From Limnohabitans sp. Rim47 (lineage in GTDB: Bacteria > Pseudomonadota > Gammaproteobacteria > Burkholderiales > Burkholderiaceae_C), in NCBI RefSeq assembly GCF_001517545.1, contig NZ_FBYA01000002.1, positions 266,558-330,557 of the forward strand: a stretch of 64,000 bases of DNA, read 5' to 3'. This document shows, one piece after another, positions 51,829-59,944 of the stretch. The position numbers were made by a program, and so were the translations under genes. The notes beneath the pieces are model-generated. The model was given only the letters and a program-made list of their open reading frames with translations, made no database searches and was not told the origin of the DNA. How positions within the stretch are numbered: the first letter of the stretch is position 1; each line of letters starts with the position of its first letter.

Positions 51829-51868
51829 GGGTATTGGCAGATACCCTATACCCTATGGGGTAAGGTAT
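51829..51868. promoter_or_regulatory. Candidate CsoR-type (or MerR-type) operator upstream of the DUF302 gene
   Basis: Two linked inverted repeats are present: GGGTAT-tggcag-ATACCC (51829-51846) and TACCC-tatg-GGGTA (51849-51862). The TACCC-N4-GGGTA form is typical of CsoR/FrmR/CstR operators. On the minus strand it lies between or over promoter elements (CTGACA and TATAGG), about 100 bp before the DUF302 start. A MerR-type site is the alternative. Confidence 0.55.
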
Positions 51869-51902
51869 TTGTCAGCTCAAATCAATTAGAGCTCTTAATG
51901 CC

Positions 51903-52226
51903 TCACTTGAACTTGTAGTGGTTTCGATTGAGTACCGCAGCGACCGAATTGACCTCTTCAGGGAACATGCCCAAATTCAATTCGGTGTTGCATTGCTCGA
52001 CCATGCCTCGCAGCAACGCGGTACTGTTGATGCGGCCCTGGGGTTTATAGATGGCACTGCCATCACCCCCGACTTTGCCCACATGGCAAGCCACGCAATG
52101 GTTGTCAGCGATTAATTTTTCGCCCAACTTGTAATCCGCATCTTTGAAGATCGCGGGTTGTGCCTGGACACAGACCGTAAAGAAGGAAGCAGTGCAGGCC
52201 AGCAGCAAAGACGTGTGCAATTTCAT
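51903..52226 (-). CDS. Small monoheme cytochrome c
   Basis: This 107-residue cytochrome has a signal peptide (MKLHTSLLLACTASFFTVCVQA), one haem site CVACH (44-48) and a possible Met ligand in NLGMFPEEV. I do not recognise a named subfamily. The start at 52226 follows the ribosome site GGGAGA. A terminator hairpin of the previous gene ends 13 bp upstream, so expression may need read-through or its own promoter. Confidence 0.88.
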   Translation of the reverse strand: MKLHTSLLLACTASFFTVCVQAQPAIFKDADYKLGEKLIADNHCVACHVGKVGGDGSAIYKPQGRINSTALLRGMVEQCNTELNLGMFPEEVNSVAAVLNRNHYKFK

Positions 52227-52239
52227 GTTTTCTCCCATT

Positions 52240-52273
52240 AAAAAAGCCGCTCAAAGGATAACCTTTGAGCGGC
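52240..52273 (-). terminator. Terminator after the c8-type cytochrome
   Basis: A perfect 12-bp stem GCCGCTCAAAGG/CCTTTGAGCGGC with a 4-nt loop is followed on the minus strand by TTTTTT. It ends just before the ribosome site of the next cytochrome gene. Confidence 0.9.
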
Positions 52274-52348
52274 AAGAAAAAAGCCACGAGTACCAATCGA
52301 GCTTTCTAAACAATCATGACTTTTGACCCGTTGAGCGGGAGGTTGAAT

Positions 52349-52657
52349 TTACTTGGCACCCGCCAAGATCCAGGCAGCCAAAGTTTGCGCATCGGCATCG
52401 CTCAAAGCGGCTTGTGCGGGCATGGGAATTGGGCCCCATTTTCCTGAACCACCCGCCTTGATGTTCTTGGCCAAAGTGGCGACAGCGTCTTTTTGACCAG
52501 CATATTTTTTAGCGACGTCTTGGTAAGCAGGGCCAACCAGTTTTTTGTCGACCGCATGGCAGGCCATGCAAGCGTTTTTCTTGGCCATGTCCATGTTGGC
52601 AAAAGCGGGGGCAGACAACAAGGCCGACACGGCGGCAACGGCAAAAATTAATTTCAT
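52349..52657 (-). CDS. Class I cytochrome c (c8/c551-like)
   Basis: This 102-residue protein has a signal peptide (MKLIFAVAAVSALLSAPAFA), the haem site CMACH (30-34), the VGPAYQDVAKKYAGQ motif and the Met loop WGPIPMPAQ. Such small cytochromes accept electrons from SoxAX and SoxCD and pass them to the terminal oxidase, so it is a plausible sox electron acceptor. Confidence 0.92.
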   Translation of the reverse strand: MKLIFAVAAVSALLSAPAFANMDMAKKNACMACHAVDKKLVGPAYQDVAKKYAGQKDAVATLAKNIKAGGSGKWGPIPMPAQAALSDADAQTLAAWILAGAK

Positions 52658-52771
52658 GAGAGCTCCTGAAAGAATAAATATAACTGGCGGCTAATTTAAC
52701 CGAAATCGAAGCCCCTTTGGACACTTCGAGCTCATTCGCTCATCAGGGATTTCACTGAGGCAGCAAAAATA

Positions 52772-52790
52772 AAACGCCGATATCGACCAC
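52772..52790 (-). terminator. Weak terminator-like site after the rhodanese gene
   Basis: On the minus strand the palindrome CGATATCG is followed by GCGTTTTATTTTT. The stem is short, so this is tentative. Confidence 0.3.
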
Positions 52791-52795
52791 CAGAA

Positions 52796-53176
52796 TCACT
52801 CGAACGATGGTTGTTCGGGTTTGACCATCAATTTACCGGCAGCAACCCAGGCATCAAAGCCGCCCGCAATCGAACTCACATTCAAGTAGCCCATGCTTTG
52901 CATGGTTTGCGCAGCAAGCGCGGCACGACCACTGGTTTTGCAATACAACACCACCTTCAGGTCGCGGCTCGACAAAGCGGGCGTGCCGCTGAGCTTGAAC
53001 TCCAGTAAGCCCCGTGGCACCAACACAGCGCCCGGCAAATGGCCCGCCGCAAATTCATCGGCTTCGCGCACATCGATCAACACATCCGCTTGCTGGATGG
53101 CCGCCTCGGCTTCTTGCAGGGCAATTTCGCGGATGTCAGTTTTGGCTTGCGACACCAAGTCATGGGCTGTTTTCAT
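52796..53176 (-). CDS. Single-domain cytoplasmic rhodanese
   Basis: This 126-residue rhodanese has no signal peptide. Cys79 lies in the active loop YCKTSGRA, preceded by ADVLIDVREADEFAAGHLPGA. It should transfer sulfane sulfur. It is the last gene of the RND operon, 31 bp after the TolC-type gene. With the DUF2892 gene of the same operon it reconstitutes the two parts of YgaP. Confidence 0.93.
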   Translation of the reverse strand: MKTAHDLVSQAKTDIREIALQEAEAAIQQADVLIDVREADEFAAGHLPGAVLVPRGLLEFKLSGTPALSSRDLKVVLYCKTSGRAALAAQTMQSMGYLNVSSIAGGFDAWVAAGKLMVKPEQPSFE

Positions 53177-53207
53177 GTCGGTCTTCTCCAGTTCGAAATC
53201 TGATAAA

Positions 53208-54593
53208 TCAAGGGGCTAAATGGGCATTGAGGACTTGCAGGCTTTGCACCGACATGGCACCGGTCAAAGCATCCAGTTGCAATTGCGTGAGCAGCAAGTC
53301 AGCCTGTGCACGCAACCACGCCAGCTCGGCCTGGGCCGCATCGTTTTCGGCTTGCAGCAGTTCCAGCGTGGTGCGGTCGCCCACTTGCCGACCCAAACGG
53401 GTGGCATCGAGCCGAGCCGCACTGGCTTGCCACGATGCCTTCATGGCCGCCAAACGGGCAGGCCCGGTTTGCAAGGCCAGCCACACCGAACGGGCTTGCT
53501 GTTGCGCTTGTTGCAGAGCCAAGTCGTATTCGGCTGAGGCTTTGTCTGCCGCGCTCACCGCCTCTTGCAATTTGCCGCTGCGCCAGCCGCCTGTGTACAA
53601 AGGCACATTCAGGCTCAGGCCGAGCATCTGCTGGGTTTGGGTGTTGGAAGATGGGCCAAAATCGCCCTCCCCGCTCAGGCGGTCCCGCCCTGCAGAGGCC
53701 ACAAAATCGAGCGTGATACCGCCGCTGCGCTCGTGCTTTTTAAGCTCTTGCAAGGCCACATCCCACTGGGCTTTTTGCAACAACACGCCTGTGTTGGCTT
53801 GGCGCACCTGCTCTTGAACCTGCGCCAAAGCGGGGACGGCAGTCAATGTCCATTCGGTTTTGGGCGCATGGAGATTCAGGGCATCGACGCTCAAGCGGGT
53901 GGATTCGGCCAGCACGCTGCGGGCCATTAGTACATCGCTTTCGGCGGCGAGCAACTGTGCTTGCAGGCCCGTGGCACGGGCCATGGCTTCGTGCGTATCG
54001 GTCACAGGAAAATCGCCCAGTGCAAAACGGTCTTTGACTTCGGTCAGCGAACGGCTGACGGCGGCATGCTGGTTTTTCAGCACCTGTTGCTGGCGCTCCG
54101 CCACCAGCAAGTTGAAATACCTTTGCGCAGTGAGCTGCATGAACTGCTGCTGCGCCCAATCGGCACGCAGTTCGGCCACGCTAGCAGCTTTTTGCAACTG
54201 AGCTTGCTGCGCCTGGCGCTCAGGGCTGTACAGCGCTTGCTTGGCTTGCAAAGACCAACGTGTTGAGGTGGCAGCACTGGCCGCGGTGGCAAAGCTGCCA
54301 GGCATGGCCGGCTGCCCGCCCACAGCAAACTGTGCCCCCTGCGTGCTGGTATCTGCCGACATGGCCCCCACACTGGCACTGCCCATCAGCACCGGACGCC
54401 AAAGGGCTTTGGCCTGCGCTTCATAGGCTTGCACAGATGAGCGCGTAGCCTGAACCACCTGCATCTGCGGGTCGTGCTGACGCGCCTGGTCCCAGGTTTG
54501 CAGCAAATCCAAAGCTTGCACAGAAGGGCTGGCCAGCAAGGCCGCCAGCACCCAGCCGCTCAGTGGCCGGGGTTTGAATAAGGGCGCGCTCAT
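53208..54593 (-). CDS. TolC-family outer-membrane efflux protein
   Basis: This 461-residue protein has a signal peptide with cleavage near ASPSVQA and the duplicated helical TolC architecture rich in Ala and Gln. Segments LLVAERQQQVLKNQHAAVSRSL and QVGDRTTLELLQAENDAAQAELAW are family-typical. It provides the outer-membrane channel for the RND pump encoded two genes upstream. Confidence 0.92.
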   Translation of the reverse strand: MSAPLFKPRPLSGWVLAALLASPSVQALDLLQTWDQARQHDPQMQVVQATRSSVQAYEAQAKALWRPVLMGSASVGAMSADTSTQGAQFAVGGQPAMPGSFATAASAATSTRWSLQAKQALYSPERQAQQAQLQKAASVAELRADWAQQQFMQLTAQRYFNLLVAERQQQVLKNQHAAVSRSLTEVKDRFALGDFPVTDTHEAMARATGLQAQLLAAESDVLMARSVLAESTRLSVDALNLHAPKTEWTLTAVPALAQVQEQVRQANTGVLLQKAQWDVALQELKKHERSGGITLDFVASAGRDRLSGEGDFGPSSNTQTQQMLGLSLNVPLYTGGWRSGKLQEAVSAADKASAEYDLALQQAQQQARSVWLALQTGPARLAAMKASWQASAARLDATRLGRQVGDRTTLELLQAENDAAQAELAWLRAQADLLLTQLQLDALTGAMSVQSLQVLNAHLAP

Positions 54594-54611
54594 GTCGTGT
54601 GTACCGTCAAA

Positions 54612-54821
54612 TCAGCTGCCAGCCTCAACACCCAGTTTGCGCAAGATGGACTCCATCAAGCACCACTTGGTCAGTGCGCTTTGCAGCAGGTTAGCGCCCA
54701 CAAAAGCGGTGAAAGCCAGCCACCACGCGCTCACAAAAATGGGGCTGCCCTGCACGCCCAAAGCCAAAGACAGCAAGATGAAGGTCCCTGCGACCAACCG
54801 AACGATTTGCCAAGATTTCAT
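54612..54821 (-). CDS. DUF2892 (YgaP-type membrane part) protein
   Basis: This 69-residue protein has two hydrophobic helices (VRLVAGTFILLSLALGV and AWWLAFTAFVGANLLQSAL) and the conserved tail TKWCLMESILRKLGV. It corresponds to the membrane part of YgaP, where it is fused to a rhodanese. It lies between the RND permease and the TolC-type gene, with gaps of 27 and 18 bp. Confidence 0.88.
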   Translation of the reverse strand: MKSWQIVRLVAGTFILLSLALGVQGSPIFVSAWWLAFTAFVGANLLQSALTKWCLMESILRKLGVEAGS

Positions 54822-54848
54822 GATTCAAACTCCTGTTGATGAAAAAAC

Positions 54849-57800
54849 TCAGGCCTCGTACTTTTTCCGGTACGCGACGTAATACAAAGTCGGGATGACA
54901 ACCAGCGTCAGCACCGTAGACACAAAGATGCCAAAAATCAGCGAAATAGCCAAGCCGTTGAAGATGGGGTCATCCACAATGAAAAAGGCCCCGATCATGG
55001 CCGCCAGGCCCGTGAGCATGATGGGCTGGGCGCGGGTGATGGCCGATTGCACGATGGCCCGCTTGAAATCCATGCCGGTTTGCACTTGCAAGTTGATGAA
55101 GTCCACCAACAAAATCGAGTTGCGCACGATGATGCCCGCCAGCGCGATCATGCCGATCATGCTGGTGGCTGTGTACTGCGCATTCAGCAGAGCGTGGCCC
55201 GGCATCACACCAATGATGGTCAAGGGAATAGGCGCCATGATGATCAGCGGCGTGAGGTACGACCCAAACTGTGCCACCACCAACAAATAGATCAGGATCA
55301 GACCAACGCCATAGGCTGCGCCCATGTCACGAAACGTCTCGTATGTAATCTGCCATTCGCCGTCCCACTTGATGCCGTAACCGCGCCAGGCATCGTCAGG
55401 CTGACTGATGAAATATTCTTCGACCCGCGCACCGTCGGGCCCCTGGATTTTGGCCACATCGCCGCGCATCTTGAACAAGCCGTACAAGGGGCTGTCCACC
55501 TTGCCCGCCATGTCGGCGTTGACAAAATTAACGGGCAGCATGTCCTTGTGAATGATGGGCTGCTCACGCAAGGTGTCGCTGACGGTGACCAACTCGCGCA
55601 TCGCCACCACTTTGCCCGTGGCGGTTTTAACGCCCAGTTGCAACAAAGCATCCAGATCGCCATGCAGTTGCTCGGGCAACTGAATCAAGGCGGGCACCGG
55701 GTATTTGCTGCCGTCATGCAGGTAAGTGACCGATTCGCCAGCCAAACCGGCACGCAAAGTGGTCACGATGGCTTGTTGCGACACACCCAGCACAGCGGCC
55801 TTGCGGCGGTCCACCAGCAAAACCTTGCGCGGTGCATCGGCGATCGAGCTGTCGTCGATGTCCACCACGCCTTCGGTCTTTTCAAAGACCGAACGCACCG
55901 ATTTGGCCACCTGACGGCGTCCCTCGGCATCAGGACCATAAATTTCAGCCACGATGGGCGACATCACAGGCGGGCCCGGCGGCACTTCGACCACCTTGAC
56001 ATTGGCACCGTGTTTACGGCCAATCTCTTGCAAGGCCGGACGCACACGAGTGGCGATGACATGGCTCTTGTCGCTGCGCTCGGACTTGCGCACCAAGTTG
56101 ACTTGGATGTCACCCAGTTCACTGCCAGCACGCAGGTAATACTGACGCACCAAACCATTGAAATTGATGGGCGAAGCCGTACCCACGTAAGCCTGGTAGT
56201 GAGTGACCTCGGGCACCGTGGCCAAAAGGCCACCCAACTCACGCATCACGGCTGCGGTTTTCTCAAGAGGCGTGCCTGCAGGCATGTCCACCACAACCTG
56301 AAACTCCGACTTGTCGTCAAAAGGCAGCATCTTGAGCATGACCAAACCCGTCGCAGGCAGCACCAAAGACAAGGCAATCAAACCGGCAATGCCCAAGCCC
56401 AGCAACTTGCGGTTTTGACCGCCTTTTTGCGTGTCCAGCAATGGCTTGAAAATCTTTTCAAACAGGGGTTCGAGCTTGGCGCTCAGGCCAGTGTGACCGC
56501 CCCCTGAGGCGTTCTCGCCGTGTGCGTGGTCAGACGGCTTCATCCACATGCCCGACAACCAAGGCGTGATGACAAACGCAATGGCCAGCGACAGCAGCAT
56601 GCCCAAGCTGGCATTGATCGGGATCGGGCTCATGTAGGGGCCCATCAGGCCACTGACAAAAGCCATAGGCAACAAAGCAGCGATCACCGTGAAGGTGGCC
56701 AAGATGGTGGGGCCACCGACTTCGTCCACCGCACCAGGAATGATTTCGCGAATGCTCTTGCCCGGATAAAGCTGCTGGTGGCGATGGATGTTCTCAACCA
56801 CCACGATCGCGTCGTCGACCAAAATGCCAATGGAAAAAATCAAGGCAAACAGCGACACGCGGTTGAGCGTAAAGCCCCAGGCCCAAGACGCGAACAAGGT
56901 CGCTGTCAGCGTCAAAATCACGGCCACACCGACGATGGCGGCTTCGCGGCGACCCAGCGCCATGAACACCAAGGCCACCACAGACGCCGTGGCGAACAGC
57001 AGTTTTTGGATCAACTTTTTCGCTTTGTCGTTGGCGGTCTCGCCGTAATTACGGGTCTCCACTACGACAACGTCGTCAGGGATCACTGTGTCCCGCAGTT
57101 TCTCGACACGGGTTTTCACGCCATTCGCCACATCGATGGCGTTTTCACCCGATTTTTTGGTGATCGACAGCGTCACGGCCGCAAATTCCTCACCGCCATT
57201 TTTGACGTTGTTGCCGTGCCAAACGTATCGCTCCGCGGGCATCGGGCCATCTTTCACAGTGGCCACATCTTTCAGGAACACTGGCTTGCCCTGCACCACC
57301 TGCACCACCAAATCGGCCACTTCACTGGCCTGCGTCAAATGGGGTCCAGCCTCGATGGCCACGCTTTGGTTACCACCCAACAATTCACCCACGGGCAAGC
57401 CCAAGTTGGCAGATTGCAGGGCCATGCGCACATCGTGCACAGTGACACCAGAGCCATTCATGCGCTGCGGGTCGATTTGCACCAGCGCCGCGCGGTGCGG
57501 ACCACCGAGGGTGACCACATCCCGGGTGCCTGGCACGCGCTTGATATCGGCCTCGATGCTGTGCGCCACACGCTCCAACTCAAAAGCGCTGACCTCTGGC
57601 GTACGGCCATGCAAGGTGAGTGACACGATCGGCACGTCGTCGATGCCCTTGGGCTTGATCAGGGGTTCGGGCAGGCCCAGGTTACGAGGCAACCAATCGG
57701 CGTTTTCGCGGATTGTGTCGTGCAACTTGACCAGCGCCTCGGTGCGCGGCACGCCCACCTTGAACTGCACTGTCATGACGGCCACGCCAGGGCGAGAGAC

Positions 57801-58070
57801 CGAATAAACATGCTCAACACCGGCAATCTTGGACAGCACCTGCTCTGCCGGAATCGCCACCATTTGCTCCACATCGCGCACCGAGGCGCCGGGAAAGGGC
57901 GCGATCACATTGGCCATGGTCACATTGATTTGCGGCTCTTCCTCGCGGGGCGTCACCATCACGGCAAACACACCCAGCAAAAATGCCACCAGCGCCAAGA
58001 GAGGCGTGATCTGTGCGCTTTGGAAAGCTGCCGAGATGCGACCCGACACACCCATTTTTTGCTCGCTCAT
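54849..58070 (-). CDS. RND efflux permease (AcrB/HAE-like)
   Basis: This 1073-residue transporter has twelve predicted spans and two large periplasmic loops. The N-terminus has LGVFAVMVTPREEEPQINV, PGASVRDVEQMVAIPAE and the TM4 proton-relay pair in GILVDDAIVVVENIHRH. In TM10 the usual Lys is Arg (GIIVRNSILLVDF). The TPREEEPQI signature marks a group I recall from sulfur oxidisers and other chemolithotrophs. Substrate unknown. It is translationally close to the adaptor, with 4 bp between. Confidence 0.93.
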   Translation of the reverse strand: MSEQKMGVSGRISAAFQSAQITPLLALVAFLLGVFAVMVTPREEEPQINVTMANVIAPFPGASVRDVEQMVAIPAEQVLSKIAGVEHVYSVSRPGVAVMTVQFKVGVPRTEALVKLHDTIRENADWLPRNLGLPEPLIKPKGIDDVPIVSLTLHGRTPEVSAFELERVAHSIEADIKRVPGTRDVVTLGGPHRAALVQIDPQRMNGSGVTVHDVRMALQSANLGLPVGELLGGNQSVAIEAGPHLTQASEVADLVVQVVQGKPVFLKDVATVKDGPMPAERYVWHGNNVKNGGEEFAAVTLSITKKSGENAIDVANGVKTRVEKLRDTVIPDDVVVVETRNYGETANDKAKKLIQKLLFATASVVALVFMALGRREAAIVGVAVILTLTATLFASWAWGFTLNRVSLFALIFSIGILVDDAIVVVENIHRHQQLYPGKSIREIIPGAVDEVGGPTILATFTVIAALLPMAFVSGLMGPYMSPIPINASLGMLLSLAIAFVITPWLSGMWMKPSDHAHGENASGGGHTGLSAKLEPLFEKIFKPLLDTQKGGQNRKLLGLGIAGLIALSLVLPATGLVMLKMLPFDDKSEFQVVVDMPAGTPLEKTAAVMRELGGLLATVPEVTHYQAYVGTASPINFNGLVRQYYLRAGSELGDIQVNLVRKSERSDKSHVIATRVRPALQEIGRKHGANVKVVEVPPGPPVMSPIVAEIYGPDAEGRRQVAKSVRSVFEKTEGVVDIDDSSIADAPRKVLLVDRRKAAVLGVSQQAIVTTLRAGLAGESVTYLHDGSKYPVPALIQLPEQLHGDLDALLQLGVKTATGKVVAMRELVTVSDTLREQPIIHKDMLPVNFVNADMAGKVDSPLYGLFKMRGDVAKIQGPDGARVEEYFISQPDDAWRGYGIKWDGEWQITYETFRDMGAAYGVGLILIYLLVVAQFGSYLTPLIIMAPIPLTIIGVMPGHALLNAQYTATSMIGMIALAGIIVRNSILLVDFINLQVQTGMDFKRAIVQSAITRAQPIMLTGLAAMIGAFFIVDDPIFNGLAISLIFGIFVSTVLTLVVIPTLYYVAYRKKYEA

Positions 58071-58074
58071 GGGG

Positions 58075-59133
58075 TCACTTTCCGGTTTTTTGGCCGAGGG
58101 TGGCGGGCTCTGTCACGACGTTCTCACCATCGCTCACACCCGCCAAAATTTCAACAGTCTGGCCTGCTGTGCGGCCCAAGCGAACCTGCCGCAAACGCGG
58201 CTTGCCTTGGGCATCTATCACGTATACGCCGGTCATCTCGGCACGGCGCACGATGGCGGTCAGAGGCAAAAACACACGCCCCTCTCGGGCTTCACCCGAG
58301 GTGTTGGCAGCAGGCACCCAGACTCGGGCAAACATGCCGGGCACCAAGCCCTCAGTGCCTGCAGGCAAAGCCACACGCAGCTGCGCAGTGTGTGTCACGG
58401 GGTCCACGGCGGGCAGCAACTGCACGCTGGCTGCGACCGCACTTTTGTGGCCAGCAATGTCATATCGCACCGCCTTCAACTGGGCACGCACGCCATCGAT
58501 CATTGACTGTGGCACGGCCGCGCTCACGCGCAAAGCCGAAGGATCGTGCAAGGTCACCAGTGGACGGCCTGGCATGGCCATGTCACCCAAGGTAACGGTC
58601 ACATCGGACACCACACCATTGAACGGGGCACGCACGCTGAAAAACCCGGTCTGGGTTTGGGCTGCTCGGGTTTGCGCTTGCTGAGCTTGCACCTGGGCCT
58701 GGGCAGCTTCGAACTGGGCTTGGGTGCGATCAAGTGCGCCCTGGCTGATGTATTGCTTTTGAAATAGTTGCTTCTGACGGTCGAGCTCTTTGCTGACCGC
58801 GCGCAAGTTAGCCTGTGCGGCTTCGAGTTGGGCGGTGCTGCCCACCACGTTTTGCTGGGCTGCACTGGCATCGATGCGCAGCAGTTCCTGCCCAGCACGC
58901 ACCTGTTCACCGGCCTTGACGTTCAATATGACGATGGCCCCAGCCACTTGGCTCGACAAAGTCGCCTGGCGCACCGCCTCGACCACAGCGTCAAGGCTCA
59001 GCTCTTGCGTACTTGATGCGCTGGCTTTGGCCGCCACGCTTTTGACCCCTGCTGTGTCGTCTGCGGCCCAAACGGGGGCCGTTGGCAAGCCTGAGAATGC
59101 CATGGCCGCAGCCAAAATCAAGCGTCTGTTCAT
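58075..59133 (-). CDS. RND periplasmic adaptor (membrane fusion protein)
   Basis: This 352-residue adaptor has a signal peptide (MNRRLILAAAMAFSGLPTAPVWA), the lipoyl-like halves (VAGAIVILNVKAGEQVRAGQ and GVVSDVTVTLGDMAMPG), a coiled-coil hairpin of about residues 80-160 rich in Gln and Ala, and beta-barrel and proximal domains. It is the first gene of the RND operon, with a good ribosome site GGAGATG, and divergent from the ArsR regulator. Confidence 0.93.
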   Translation of the reverse strand: MNRRLILAAAMAFSGLPTAPVWAADDTAGVKSVAAKASASSTQELSLDAVVEAVRQATLSSQVAGAIVILNVKAGEQVRAGQELLRIDASAAQQNVVGSTAQLEAAQANLRAVSKELDRQKQLFQKQYISQGALDRTQAQFEAAQAQVQAQQAQTRAAQTQTGFFSVRAPFNGVVSDVTVTLGDMAMPGRPLVTLHDPSALRVSAAVPQSMIDGVRAQLKAVRYDIAGHKSAVAASVQLLPAVDPVTHTAQLRVALPAGTEGLVPGMFARVWVPAANTSGEAREGRVFLPLTAIVRRAEMTGVYVIDAQGKPRLRQVRLGRTAGQTVEILAGVSDGENVVTEPATLGQKTGK

Positions 59134-59172
59134 CGGTGCATCTCCATCAAACCGTTGTATTTACAAATTTAG

Positions 59173-59201
59173 TTGTTTGCGTACATACGCAATGATACAA
59201 T
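59173..59201 (+). promoter_or_regulatory. Promoter of the second ArsR gene with nested operator
   Basis: The -35 TTGTTT (59173-59178) and -10 TACAAT (59196-59201) are 17 bp apart. Between them is the inverted repeat TTGCGTA-CA-TACGCAA (59177-59192). A repressor bound there would block the ArsR promoter and probably the divergent RND operon. Confidence 0.7.
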
Positions 59202-59267
59202 CAAATTCGATAGCCGGTCAAACATTTTGCGACAGACGGCATCCCTAGAATGTGTAGTGGAGCACCC

Positions 59268-59597
59268 ATGAAAGATTTGCCGGCCAAAGCACTTGAACAG
59301 ATTGCAGCCTATTTCCAGGCGCTGTCGGAGCCCACACGTCTGCAAATTCTTAACCTGCTGCGCGACACCGAGCACAACGTGGGCGAATTGGCCCAGTTGT
59401 CGGGTTATTCGGCTGCCAACGTCTCACGCCACTTGTCTTATCTGGCGCAACACGGCATCGTGGCACGCGAAAGCCGAGGCACGAGCGTGTTTTACAAAGT
59501 GACCGACCCTTCGATTTACGCCTTGTGCGACCTGGTCTGCACCAACATTGCCCGGCAGTACCAACAGACATCCAGTGACCGGGCTTTGTTCAACTGA
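59268..59597 (+). CDS. ArsR-family regulator, divergent from the RND operon
   Basis: This 109-residue winged-helix protein has ALSEPTRLQILNLLR, the HTH YSAANVSRHLSYLAQHG and a C-terminal CDLVC pair (Cys87 and Cys91), at the same positions as in SoxR. The Cys32 of SoxR is replaced by Arg or Leu in this one. Preferred start is 59268 with GTGGAG upstream. It should repress the RND operon through the palindrome at 59177-59192. Confidence 0.9.
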   Translation: MKDLPAKALEQIAAYFQALSEPTRLQILNLLRDTEHNVGELAQLSGYSAANVSRHLSYLAQHGIVARESRGTSVFYKVTDPSIYALCDLVCTNIARQYQQTSSDRALFN

Positions 59598-59677
59598 AAC
59601 GCCGCGGACATCGCAAAAAGCTATCATGATGCCGCATTGGCCCTACCCTCTGTTCAGGGGCCCATCAGGAGACCTGC

Positions 59678-59923
59678 ATGAGTCGCATCGTGAACGCTGA
59701 AAAAAAGAAAAACCTGTGTGCCCGCCTGGCCCGAATTGAAGGTCAGCTGCGCGGTTTGCAAAAGCTGATCGAGGCCGATGCGGATTGCGAAAAAATTGCC
59801 CAGCAAATGGCTGCAGCCCGCAAAGCGCTCGACAAATCCTTTTTCTCCATGGTCGGTTGCATGATCGAACAAGGCGACCAGTCACCCGAGCATGTGGCGG
59901 AAATGCTGACCAAATTCGCCTGA
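59678..59923 (+). CDS. CsoR/FrmR-family transcriptional repressor
   Basis: This 81-residue four-helix DUF156 protein has LARIEGQLRGLQKLIE and a two-Cys core: Cys37 in DADCEKIAQQMAAARKAL and Cys61 in MVGCMIEQ, plus a Cys14. Copper-type CsoR needs Cys-His-Cys, which is absent. Two cysteines recall the persulfide sensor CstR, but the spacing (24) is shorter than in CstR. The ribosome site AGGAGA is clear. A CsoR-type operator is at 51829-51862. Confidence 0.85.
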   Translation: MSRIVNAEKKKNLCARLARIEGQLRGLQKLIEADADCEKIAQQMAAARKALDKSFFSMVGCMIEQGDQSPEHVAEMLTKFA

Positions 59924-59944
59924 GACCCCGCGCTTCTGAATGTC

